DNA of 26,796 bases from Purshia tridentata (taxonomy: Eukaryota; Streptophyta; Magnoliopsida; Rosales; Rosaceae). Positions 1-10,083 of this stretch are shown here, piece by piece (within the stretch, counting starts at the first letter, position 1; each line of letters opens with the position of its first letter). Position numbers and translations under genes: made by a program. The DNA lies in NCBI GenBank assembly GCA_003254885.1, contig QANT01001224.1, positions 1 through 26,796 on the forward strand, written 5' to 3'. The notes beneath the pieces are model-generated. The model saw nothing but the letters and a program-made list of their open reading frames with translations, made no database searches and had not been told where the DNA came from.

Positions 1-840
1 GAACAAATGTACAATTAAGCTATTAAAAAAAAATAAGAAATAAAACAAAAACACTCCACTACTTAATTATGTAGAGAGAGTGAGGAGTTATAAAGTTTTC
101 AATTTTTCAATTTTTTAAAAAATAATTAGCTAAAAAATAAATAATAATAAATAATTTAAAAAATTTATAATTAAAAAATTTCATTTCGCACAAGCCAAAA
201 GTCTAGTATATACGTATTATCAGGTTTTGAAAACAAAATATATGCTAGCAGCTGTGTTCCTCATGTTGATGATAAAGATGTCACAGCGTTATATTCTCTC
301 AACGAGTTGGCTAAAACATAGAGTAAGTTTTTTTTTTTGACCTACAAAATCTTTCAAGCTATATATATATATGTAACAAATATATATTATTTTTCCAAAA
401 AAAGAAACTTCTAGAAAGTCTGTTTGAATATTGTGCTTAAGTGTGAAATCTATGATATAGTGATAAGCAAATATTTTTTGGCCTGTTCAGCCATTGAAAA
501 TATGAACATGCATGTCTTAAATTTCAAACCGATTCCATGCCATAAGAATGTGCATCATGCTTGTTGCCTAGAAAAAAAAAATTATGCTTTAAGCTTATAA
601 CTATAAAGGTTGTCAACTCAGAATTAGTTTAGTGATATTTTTCTTCACAATGTTTAAAAACCGTCCGATTCAAACCCGTTACCCAAGGTTTTTTTATTTA
701 AAAAAAGATGATTTTAGCTATATAGTACTATCACATGACACTACAGTGCGGAATAAACAGAATAAGAGAGAAAGCAAAAATAAAAGGCACAATAAAGAAA
801 GTAATTAGTATTGCTCAAATTAAAATATAGAAAGGTTAAT
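1..840. other. AT-rich intergenic DNA, no gene seen
   Basis: The first 840 bases are poly-A/T-rich with short TA runs (361-372). No frame, RNA gene or complete transposon could be supported. A short phrase CCGATTCAAACCCG near 664-677 looks like a B-box remnant but lacks a partner box. Confidence 0.6.
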
Positions 841-853
841 GTTAGTGCATTAA

Positions 854-945
854 TTTTTTATTTCACTTTCAAGAGAGAGAGAGAAGGGTTCGAATCCGGG
901 TGTATAAGGAAAGAGCTTTTGTCATCGGCCAATTAAGCCAACCAC
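854..945 (-). mobile_element. Short SINE-like retroposon with A and B boxes
   Basis: A 92-bp insert is flanked by the exact 13-bp direct repeat GTTAGTGCATTAA at 841-853 and 946-958. On the minus strand it begins GTGGTTGGCTTAATTGG, holding a Pol III A-box-like TGGCTTAATTGG (940-929). After 31 nt comes a B-box-like GGATTCGAACC (897-887). It ends with a CT tract and the A-rich tail GAAATAAAAAA. Target duplication, A and B boxes in order, and a 3' A-rich end are the hallmarks of a tRNA-derived SINE. At 92 bp it is shorter than most plant SINEs. I cannot assign it to a named family. Confidence 0.6.
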
Positions 946-1079
946 GTTAGTGCATTAAATCGGCCGTATCACCTATGTATTAATTCTTGCTTCGAAATAA
1001 ATTAAATTGGCATACAAGTTGTTGTAACACGAAATTTCCAAGTCGCTTGAGTCCACGAATCAACAGTCCTGTAAACATA

Positions 1080-1223
1080 AGAAAGAACCTTTAGAAAGAA
1101 CCTTTAGAGGTAAGGGGCACCGGTATGGTGCCGGCCAAAGGCTCTCCGACGGTTAAGTTAGTAAACAAGATTGATTATCAACTCAACTTGGAGTTGATAA
1201 TGACCACTCATAATGACCACTCA
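1080..1223. repeat. Small tandem repeats and perfect hairpin
   Basis: The 15-bp word AGAAAGAACCTTTAG occurs as overlapping tandem copies near 1082-1108. ATTATCAACTC (1174-1184) pairs exactly with GAGTTGATAAT (1191-1201) around a 6-nt loop. The 13-bp unit TAATGACCACTCA is then repeated at 1198-1210 and 1211-1223. A short GC-rich piece (CACCGGTATGGTGCCGGCC, 1118-1136) precedes it. This may be a transposon remnant, but no family can be named. Confidence 0.6.
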
Positions 1224-2086
1224 ACTTTGAGAATTGCTACCCACACGGGTTTCTTGCCTTTCATACCAGCAGCTCATCCGATCTTGACGATCATGCCAAT
1301 AACATTAATTGAATTAACTTTATTAATAATTAGGAAAAGGAAATCTGCAATGTCTATGACTCTATATGCATGGGCCTGTAGATATATATCGTCTGTTTGC
1401 AACTTTACATAGAAAATTAATTGGCATCTCAACAAGTTGAGACTAATTGAGAGACCCCTATAGTAAATTAAGTAGGACATGATATCATATAGCATGCATA
1501 TTAATGTTGAAATTGGCCTTGACCAGTCTTTTTCCCTTTAATTTTTGTTTTTTTTGGGTTTTTAAAGCATTCTTTATATTCAAATATGGCATGAATAGAA
1601 TAATATGTACCGTTATCTACTTAATTAGATTTGAGGTGCCTACTCATCCATTTGGTCTTCCAAAAACAATCTTTTATAGGCAATGATGGACCCATGTACA
1701 CAATTTTACCTACTAATTTGATCCCTCTCTTTATTTTTGTCCTTTCCTTTTGTTGGATAAAAAGCAGTATATAATAATCTCATGTGACATGATATGCATA
1801 AATATGTCCTATTCGAATCCACTCATACATCACAATTACTTAACATATCTTTGATCAAAATGGGTAAACTTCCAATAGACGGCCAGGATTAAAAATCAGA
1901 ACAATACCATGCTTCATCATCCTCCATTGAACCCAACTTCAAATTATTACTAGTTTAAGCAATGAGGGCTAGCTACCCCATATATATATACTTTCCTTTT
2001 TTATCCAACTGTATTGTATCTAATAAAAAATGTATTCTCATGCATTTCAATTTGGTACATATAATTACATTTTTTACTATTAAATT

Positions 2087-2462
2087 GGCTTTTTTACGCA
2101 AATACCACATGGACTATAGGGGGTGTGCTCTCATACCACCCAAACTTTTTTTTTTTAACCATTTACCACATGAAATTATCAATATGTGCCAATGTGATAC
2201 CTATAGTCAATTTTTCAGTTAAATCATTAACTTTTTTCTCAAATTTTCAAATTTGCCCTTAAAAAGCTTTTGTTTTTCTTAATTACACTTGAGGGCAAAT
2301 TCAGAAATTTGAAAAAAAAAATTGATGATTTAACAAAAAAATTAATTGTATGTGCCACATTGGCACATATTGATAATTTTATATGATAAATAGTAAAAAA
2401 TAAGTTTGAATAGTACGGGAGCACACTTCCTATAGTTTATGTGGTATTTACATAAAACACCA
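2087..2462. mobile_element. Foldback MITE, Mutator (MULE) type
   Basis: The element is 376 bp and is flanked by an exact 9-bp direct repeat TATTAAATT at 2078-2086 and 2463-2471, the target-site length of Mutator elements. The left end GGCTTTTTTACGCAAATACC pairs with the reverse complement of the right end, TGGTGTTTTATGTAAATACC. The inverted repeat continues inward for about 170 bp per arm: ATTATCAATATGTGCCAATGTG appears in left sense and right antisense, as does AAATTTGCCCT. Only about 30 bp near 2262-2291 is left as loop. No coding capacity is seen. Terminal identity of roughly three quarters suggests moderate age. Confidence 0.8.
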
Positions 2463-2471
2463 TATTAAATT

Positions 2472-4179
2472 TTGATAAGTTTATTATTTTTTACTATTAG
2501 AATGTAAATTTATCACGAATATTATTAAGGTATAAATTTTATTACAATTATATTTATTTGTATATTATATAAATTTTAAATTAATAATTCAACAACATAA
2601 TAACTTAAATACGTGACACGCTTTATTTATTAGAATTTAGAAAAATAGGAGAAGATGTAGAGCAGGTAGGGCGATTTACGAATAAGGATGACATGGGCTA
2701 AAGATGGTGAGAGGGGAGAAGGGACAGGCCCCCATAATTAAATTTATGGTCAGAAAATTATAAGAGTGATAATGAAAATGACATAAAGTTGACTGATATT
2801 CTGAGGACTTTTGGGATCCATCACCATCAGCCAAGCGACCACCACCTAACAACTTCAACATGCATCTCAGCCACACACTACCGTCATCCATCCTTTACCT
2901 TATATATTCATGCTCATGCTTCCATTTGCTTCTTAATTTTTCCCTATCATTAATATTAATTGAGAAAAACTTGTGCTAAGAATTCTTGTTCCGTTGAATG
3001 ACACAATGATAAATCAAAACTTGACAATTAACGCGTTAAGTTTTAATTGGCCTTTCCTGTCACTTAGCATAATAGAGTTATCTTAAAATTCTTCTCATAT
3101 TAATGATATGCCTCCATCACCAACACATACCAAACTAGCTTTTAGTTCACTTTTCCTACCAGCTGGACTCGTGCTATCTTGCGCTGGTTTGCTTAACCTG
3201 CGCACCATTCCCTCTTCTTCGCTTCATTATATGACTTGAACTTTGATAGTGATGGTGGCATAGAGGCAACGGCAGTAGAAGTGATAGTGGTGGCAGGGAT
3301 ATAAACATACACTTCTTAATTCTTATCATATATGTGTATATATGTTTGTGATGGGTATGTTATATTATTTATTTATTTTATCAATTGTTCAAATTAGTAA
3401 TAAATATGTATGAATGTAATTCGACTCCGGATATGCAAATCAGAGGAATGCATGGTTCGATCTCATATTGTATTATTAAGAGAATTAAAAAATGAATTAA
3501 TGGACCAATTTCATATTGTATTTTCAAGTCTATAACTCACGAAGATGTCAAGTTTGCAATAGTCCAAATGCATTATTGATACTTTCCATGTCTATATAAG
3601 TTATATAAAAATATAGTGGGGCTAGTTTGATTTTGATATATACCAGAAGAAGCAGGTGAGGGTTAGGTTTTCCATATGCCCTAGGAATTAACGTGCGTAC
3701 GCTAATTAATATATTATTCTCACTTCTTAATTCTTGTTAGTAATTTCTCAAAGTATGCATGCATGCTAAAGTCATTGCAATCCAGCTTTACAGGCATGCA
3801 TGCATACCATTAATTCAAAATGTGCAAAAAGCTCATATACATATCACATATGTAGTCATATACTCATAGATAATAAAAATGAATAATTTAATTAATTCCC
3901 ATCTCAAAAGTTTAAGCTTTACAGTCTTCCTGCAATATTGATTAATAAAAGAAGAGGAGTTGGGTTAGGGAAAAGATTTAAGATTAAGGAAAAAGACAAA
4001 TACCCAAAAGAGGGTCAATTGATTAGTGAGTTAATTAATCAAATAATTAGGTGATGACCTCAGTGACTGGCATGGAAGGAAGAAATTAAAAGAGAGAAGA
4101 ACGAGATCGATGATGATGATGATGATGGATGAAGGTACGTATAGCAGATCGAAAGTAATGTCTACGCATCTCATTGTCG
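2472..4179. other. AT-rich intergenic DNA, no gene seen
   Basis: No open frame resembles a known protein. Repeated GCATGCATGC words occur at 3757-3766 and 3794-3804. A B-box-like GGTTCGATCTC at 3455-3465 lacks an A box. TCATATTGTATT occurs at 3463-3474 and again near 3511-3522. Confidence 0.55.
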
Positions 4180-4330
4180 TGGAGGGTGGGCCCACTAAAC
4201 TAGCGAAGCTGCGAGAAGGAAGGAAGGGGCTGTGGGACTGCTGGGCCCACCGCCGCAACCGCGCACATGAGGGCTACGTCGGACGGCTGCCAACTACCGC
4301 CCAAAACGAGGGGAGTTGGTAGCGTCTTGG
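4180..4330. promoter_or_regulatory. GC-rich island with two TCP-type (site II) elements
   Basis: GTGGGCCCAC (4186-4195, a perfect palindrome) and TGGGCCCAC (4242-4250) match the GTGGGNCC core of class I TCP factors, common upstream of growth and housekeeping genes. The stretch is clearly richer in GC than its AT-rich surroundings and is followed by a CT tract at 4352-4366. Short open frames on both strands (70-75 codons, one beginning in a GAT repeat) resemble no protein I know. It could be the promoter of an untranslated RNA, a dead gene start, or chance. Confidence 0.35.
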
Positions 4331-4903
4331 ACTCTGGAAAGAGACCCTTTTGCTCTCTCTCTCTCATCCACATATTTACATTAGTCAGTAATTAATGCAT
4401 TCTTTCATAGGCAGGAAAGAAAAAGAAAAAAAAACATTCTTTCATCTTATGTTATTTGTATGGTAAAAGTAGAATTTACCACAAAATCAGAGTTCAACAT
4501 TACAATTGCTTGCTCAGACTCAAATTTAATAATTATGAGCCCAGCACAGCCCAAATGAACTCATATGATATGAGACTTCAATAATGGAAACTAAAATTTA
4601 TGTGATGGATTAAATTAAAATACTTGAGGCAGTTCTAGTAAAAAGAAGGTACAACTACTTATATAAAGTGATAAGTTGGTGACCTCTTTTGGGGCACATG
4701 CTCACAATTGCCAAATCATGCACCATGCATCGATGCAGGGATACAAACTTTAATTGTTAGTTTGGTAAAGCTTTTAACCCCACCAGAATAATTAGCTTCT
4801 TCAACTTTTGTGTGGTCACATTTTCCCAATCAATGGTGGATCTATGTAGAGGTGGGTGCGGCATATCACTCTTCTGCAACCAAATTTTATCCATTACTTT
4901 ATC

Positions 4904-5001
4904 TAGGGGTGGGCACTTCATTCCGCTATACCGTTCCATACCGATTCCATACCGTTCCGTGTCAAGTTTCATACCGAAAAATGATACCGATCCCTATACC
5001 A
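4904..5001 (+). mobile_element. One end of a probable hAT-like element, interrupted by an N
   Basis: The sequence starts TAGGGGTGGGCACTTCATTC and continues with repeated CCGTTCCATACCG/CCGATTCCATACCG words, the usual look of plant hAT-MITE ends. It runs into the single N at 5002. No matching reverse end (TGCCCACCCCTA) was found downstream and no target duplication is clear, so the far end is missing, unassembled or decayed. Confidence 0.4.
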
Positions 5002-5002
5002 N
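5002..5002. other. Single ambiguous base (N)
   Basis: The N lies between TATACCA and a T run, inside the probable hAT-like repeat. It may hide a collapsed or skipped repeat segment rather than one unknown base. Confidence 0.95.
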
Positions 5003-5221
5003 TTTTTTATTTAAGCTGGAGATAATATGTTCATTGAAATATCTCATAAATGTTGAAAAGTGGAGACTGCAACTTATTGTAATTTTTCTGCTATCATCAA
5101 AGTTTTGCTATGAATCCACCATTAAATCCTTCCCAATTTTAACAAATTTTTTTAAACCTATCGAGTACTTGGTAGGGTATCGAGCTCTAAGCACCAAAAA
5201 TACGAAACATAACATAATATG

Positions 5222-8200
5222 AGCTTTATTTGTACAAAGTTAACCTATTTTAAGTGTACTTTATTTGTACAATGAGTCTAACAATGGACTTTAAAATCAT
5301 TAACTGCAATTTTAATTCATTGTAAATTTGATTTTTTTTATGTTATTATTTGGGGTCAGGAGATTAATGATAGGGCAAGTGGAGCATATATAATGTGAAT
5401 TATTATTAGTCTTGCACACATGTGGACTCCCAAAATATATAAGAGCAATGAACCATATTCATGATATAACACATTTTTGTCATCAAGTAGGACATGTTGT
5501 GATCTAACAACAGTTGGGAAATAGTACCTTTCTACCAAACAAAAGTTGTACAACTTGAATGCAATTGTTTAATAATTGAAAAACCCTAATTAGGTCATTT
5601 AAGACTTTAAGTAAAGGGCAAGGATCCAGAAGAAAACCTTTGAGGACCCACTTGCCAATTATAAATTATACACAAAAGGATAGTCATGCTCATGCATACA
5701 TTTGATGTTGGTGGAAGTTGAATCGCATTAAAAAATTAAGGTGGCACAATAATTACCACATTGATAGAAAAGAGAGCGAAGCATCATTTTACATTTAATG
5801 ATTATTTTTTTTAAATAGTCTTGTAATTCAATTTTCTTGACATAATAAGTGAGAGAAGAAAGAAAATATCTCATGGAAGCTTCCGATACCTCTACCTAAC
5901 ACCTTTGAAAAAGAAAATGCAAAGTAGCAAAAGGTTGAAAAGTGGCTCCTTTTCTATGTGGGAACTGGGAAGGGCCAATATATTGTTTTTTTTTCTATTA
6001 TTTTTAAAAATTTTGTTTTTATTTTTTTGGATTTTTCTGAGTTGTCCTTTGCTCATCACCATCTATGTCTTTAGGCTCTTTTATTGCTTTTTGGGAATGG
6101 AAGTCTTTCTTCTTCGGGAGATTTCGCTTTATTTTTTTGTCTGCCTCTGCCTTAGATCATTTTTGTTTTGCATCTTTATTTCTAAGTCTATAACCTAAAT
6201 ATATTTACATTGGTATCCATAAAATAATATTAATTATTCTATTAATATAGATAGAAATTTTACTATGGGTATTAGTTAAGAGGGGGTCAAGGATTGAATT
6301 TGAGGCTAGCAGTGAAACAGAGGCAAGCACTATTAGACGGATATATAATGAATAAGATTTGTGGTTGTGGGTCGGACCCCAGTGACATAAACCAATGAAT
6401 AAATGCTTGTTGATAAATATTGGATAGTGGGTATGACTCATTGACCTCCATTTTGGTCAAATTCATAATTATGAGGCAACCCAACCATGACAACCGTCTC
6501 CTCAAAAAACCAGGTAATTACAAACTTTGTAAGTGATAGATTTCAAGCTAATAACACTTTTTTGCTTAAGTTATAAATTCAAAAAAAAAAAAAAAAACAC
6601 TTTTTCTATATACAAGCATACAATTTTGAATTAGGGTTCCGGAGTTTTGGGGTTTTTGAATTTGAATTCCTTGGAATTATTGGAGAGCATGATGACTTTA
6701 TTTGTTTTTTCAGTTCCAACTATCTGGGCATACACTGGTCTTAGACAATGCAAGCAATTTGGAATGATGAAAAAAAAGAAGTCTGCATGTCATTCTGAAA
6801 AGAAGAGGCAAATAATTGGTATGGTATAGACGTATATAGTTGACAAACTCATCAAATATGTTGGGATTTCTTTTGTTTTTTGTTTTGTCAATTAATCTGG
6901 TTAATTAACTAATTAATTAACATGAGATTAAGGTCAACAAACAAGGCCTTCAAAACTCTTCTGGTGACATGCCAAGTTCAAGTCTTGATGGTGCCCCTTA
7001 AATATTGGACCTAACATTACGTGCCTCAAGTTGTTGGGACACCTCCATCGCCAATCCAGCCAGCAGTTCGAGGTCTTAAACTTAATTAAATGAAAAAATT
7101 AATTAATTAAGAGAAAAAGAATAAAAGAGTTGACTGATCTTCTTCAGGTCTAATCAAATTTGTTAGAAGAGACTTCAATTCTTGAAATACATTTTATATT
7201 TGTATAACCACCGACTTTGTGTTTCATAATTCAAGCATAGATTCCATGTTGTTAATTTGTCATTCCCCCAACATATATATATAATTATGAAGGTAGCTGG
7301 TACCACCAAACTATAGATAAAATATACAAGTAATTAGTAATGTAACTAACATGGGAGAAACAATTAAAAATTATATTTGTAAGAGAAATGTTGTCATATC
7401 AAATAATTCAAGACCGGCTATAAGACAACAGTTTCATATGTCTCTTTGATGTTTTAAAATTTCGACTATTTTTCAAAAACAATCTTATATTATATGTGGT
7501 TATACTGTCATTCGAAATAATAATTAGGTGTAATTTTGAGTTACGATATATTGCCATTGTATTGTGATTTAAAATTTAAAATTGATTTAGAATGATAAAT
7601 AATTAAAGTTTTAAACCCTAGCACAAATACAAAGAGACTGGAACTACAAGGCTTTTAGAGAATTAAAGTTAGGAGGTTGGTAGAGAGATGGTACTACGGA
7701 CAGTTGTTAGTTCCTTGACGATTTTTAAATAGTTATTTGGGATTTAACCAAAGAAGTGATAGGTTACCCACCACTCCTATCTCCCCTGTTTCTCCTCCTC
7801 TCAGAGCTTATCCATTTCCCCCAAATCAAAAAAAACCAATCCCTTCTTCACCAAAAGACAAACCCCATAAAGATTCTTAGATTTCAAAATCAAATGTATA
7901 GATTAAGTAATCAATTGAAATTTGGAATATAACTAAGAGATCAAAATTACTTATCAAGTTACAAGATAATTGGTAGGTATGTTAGAACAGAGATAAACAT
8001 GCATATTTATACATCCGTTACATGAAAGTTTTACTCTATATTACATGATATAAAAAAACAAAAAGGAAATATGCTTTCCTTTTAAATAATGTCCAAATAA
8101 GAGTAGTGAGAAATTAAGAATTGAAGACATTATTGTGTTCTGGCCAATGTATCATTATTCCTATTTGAAAGAAGATGCAGAGTCATCATTTGTGTTTGGA

Positions 8201-8700
8201 AGAAAAATACACAAGAATCTCAACACCGCCTGCCCCTATCTTTGGGTCCGTAGAGAGCCCAACAAAAACTAGATTACATTATTTATGAACCCTTACATTA
8301 ATTTGCAGGTGGCAACAACCACCATAACATGGCAGTAAAAACCACTTTGAAGATCTGGTGAGCCTCTGACAATTCCCAACTTAATTAGTCCATTCACATG
8401 AGAAAAAATAAAATAAAATGAAGGAACTTGTGCAGAGTGCAGACTTTTTTTTTAAAGAAAACAAACACAGAAACGATTCACATTCTAATAAATGATCAGA
8501 AACATTCATCAATCAGCTGTACTGGTATTATACTAATAATAATATGCACTAATAGTCATAAAAATTAGAGACAAGAGAGAAAATCAGAGAGAGCTTTTCC
8601 AAAAGATTATAATCAAAGCAATCTCTTTCCCATTTCTCTCTCTCACTCACTCTGTTGATAACTAACATATTACAACAACAATTTAATGACTTCATCAATC
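5222..8700. other. AT-rich intergenic DNA downstream of MYB, no gene seen
   Basis: This 3.5-kb stretch includes low-complexity T-rich sequence (5980-6180) and an A run at 6580-6597. Short frames here have low-complexity or frame-random composition. The part nearest 8700 should contain the MYB 3' UTR, but no clear AATAAA signal on the minus strand could be fixed. Confidence 0.55.
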
Positions 8701-9610
8701 TCATTTCATCTCCAAGCTTCTGTAATCCAGAACCCCACTTTTCAAGCCCAAGAAATCATAACCAATATTGGTGGTGCCACTGCTGGTACCAATATTATCA
8801 ACCCCACAGCTGCAGGCCTTTGTGTCCTGCAACCCCAAACTGCAAGAAAAGCAGAGTCCCCTGCCTCCACTCTTCAGAGGCTGATCAGCTTGTTGTTGTT
8901 GTTGTTTTTGGGAAGGAGGGCTGATTCTGAGCTCAAGATTCAAGTCTGGGCACCTTTCTTGAACTGGGTTTTTAGGGTCTTTGCCCACAAGCCCATTAAT
9001 GATGGTGGGTTTTTGATCTTCTTCTTTAATAGCAGAAGCAGCAAAAGATATTGTGGTGGTTGTGGCCGAGTCCTGAGTTGGGGTCGACTCGTTGAGTGGT
9101 CTGTGAGTTGTAGGGTCAATCCCTCGGTTCAAAAGCTTTCTTCTTATGTGGGTATTCCAATAGTTCTTTATCTCATTGTCTGTTCTCCCCGGTAGTCTTC
9201 CAGCAATCAAAGACCACCTATAACAAAATCCAAACAAAACCCATTAGTCTCAAAGCACTCAGAAGCTTGTACACAACTTGAAAAACTCTGTTTCTGTTTG
9301 TTGTTAAGAGTGTATGAGTTTGTTTGGGTTATTAGTAAGAGCCTTACTTGTTTCCAAGGAGACTATGGAGTTTGATGATGAGCTCGTCTTCTTCTTCAGT
9401 AAAATTTCCGCGCTTGAGGTCTGGTCTGAGGTAGTTAATCCAACGCAGCCTGCAGCTCTTGCCACAGCGGAGGAGGCCGGCGGCTTTGGGCAGCGAACGC
9501 CAGCAGCCCTCGCCGTGAGCTCGGATGTATGCAATGAGGCGATCATCTTCTTCTTTGGTCCAAGCTCCTTTGTTTGTGTGAGCCTTTTCACAGCAAGGAG
9601 ACCTTCCCAT
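8701..9610 (-). CDS. MYB32: R2R3-MYB transcriptional repressor, subgroup 4 (MYB4/MYB7/MYB32 type)
   Basis: Two exons, 9610-9348 and 9217-8701, are joined by a 130-bp GT-AG intron that splits the Lys88 codon just before R3 Trp89, a standard R2R3-MYB position. The product is 259 residues and starts [21 protein letters not shown]2 spans about 14-61 and R3 about 67-112. The bHLH-contact signature [D/E]Lx2[R/K]x3Lx6Lx3R is complete at 76-95. The C-terminus has the subgroup 4 set in order: C1 [12 protein letters not shown] (117-128), EAR repressor core LNLELRIS (180-187), a Cys motif C-x2-C-x9-C-x-C (210-225), GYDFLGL (240-246), and LDYRSLEMK at the end. Known members repress cinnamate 4-hydroxylase and other phenylpropanoid or flavonoid genes in the nucleus; GYDFLGL fits the reported importin-contact (SAD2) motif. 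No intron interrupts R2, where many R2R3-MYBs carry one. The symbol is inferred from the APX3 neighbour; the motifs alone do not separate MYB4, MYB7 and MYB32. Confidence 0.96.
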
Positions 9611-9799
9611 TTTAATTAGGAATTAAAAGTATTGTAGCTGAAGAGTACTTGGAGAATTGTAGCTAAAAATGTTTGTTTTTGTCTGCTACTTTTAGCTGCA
9701 GGACTTGAAGTAGGAGTAGAAGTGGTGGTGGATATGGAGGCCTTGTTTTTTGTATTGCTGCAACATAAAAGCCGGCCCTTGTGAGGACTTGGCGTATGA

Positions 9800-9807
9800 T
9801 TTTATAG
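9800..9807 (-). promoter_or_regulatory. TATA box of the MYB gene
   Basis: The minus strand reads CCTATAAAAT across 9808-9799, about 190 bp upstream of the MYB ATG. This predicts transcription starting near 9770-9775 and a 5' UTR of about 160 nt. An upstream ATG at 9766-9764 opens a 24-codon frame ending at 9692. It would sit almost at the cap, so its use depends on the true start site. Confidence 0.55.
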
Positions 9808-9817
9808 GCTTTTGACT

Positions 9818-9885
9818 AAGAGGGAGAGAGGGAGAGAGGGAGAGGGAGAGGGGGAGAGAGAGAGAGAGAGAGAGGAAGAGAGGGA
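9818..9885 (-). repeat. CT-rich (GA)n block upstream of the MYB TATA box
   Basis: About 67 bp of GGGAGAGA-type purine sequence on the plus strand, with a pure GA core near 9854-9874, lies immediately upstream of the TATA box. On the MYB sense strand it is a pyrimidine (CT) tract. GA/CT tracts next to plant promoters can bind BBR/BPC GAGA factors. That role is inference here. Confidence 0.8.
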
Positions 9886-10061
9886 CCCTAATTGCTTCTA
9901 GATGTGAGTTGGTGAGACAGGTTAGAGGGAGTGGCTGGTGGCCTCTCTCACACTTGATGATATTATGGCATCAATCACATATAATAAGTTAAAGGGACAT
10001 TAACTACGGCCCTACGGGTAACCTTCAGGTAGGTGTAAAGTAAGGTATATATTTATATAAA

Positions 10062-10083
10062 ATATATATATATATATATATAT
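10062..10083. repeat. (AT)11 microsatellite
   Basis: A pure AT dinucleotide run lies about 260 bp upstream of the predicted MYB TATA box, preceded by further TATA-rich sequence from 10045. Confidence 0.95.

Noticed and set aside
886..901. GGTTCGAATCC on the plus strand as the T-arm of a tRNA gene
   Set aside because: Upstream is a GA repeat with no D-arm, anticodon arm or acceptor stem. The minus-strand reading with A box, B box and target duplication explains it better as a SINE-like insert.
1125..1412. 95-codon plus-strand frame
   Set aside because: It crosses a hairpin and tandem repeats and resembles no known protein.
3463..3522. Direct repeat TCATATTGTATT as a target-site duplication
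   Set aside because: The roughly 36 bp between the copies has no element structure. Short AT-rich repeats are expected by chance.
4110..4322. 70-codon frame beginning with six methionines
   Set aside because: The start is a GAT-repeat artefact, nothing in it is recognisable, and the opposite strand is equally open.
8686..9195. 169-codon plus-strand open frame opposite the MYB gene
   Set aside because: It is antisense to MYB exon 2, whose motifs are unmistakable. The antisense product has no recognisable domain.
9314..9619. 101-codon plus-strand open frame
   Set aside because: It is a shadow of MYB exon 1, which encodes R2 and part of R3 on the minus strand.
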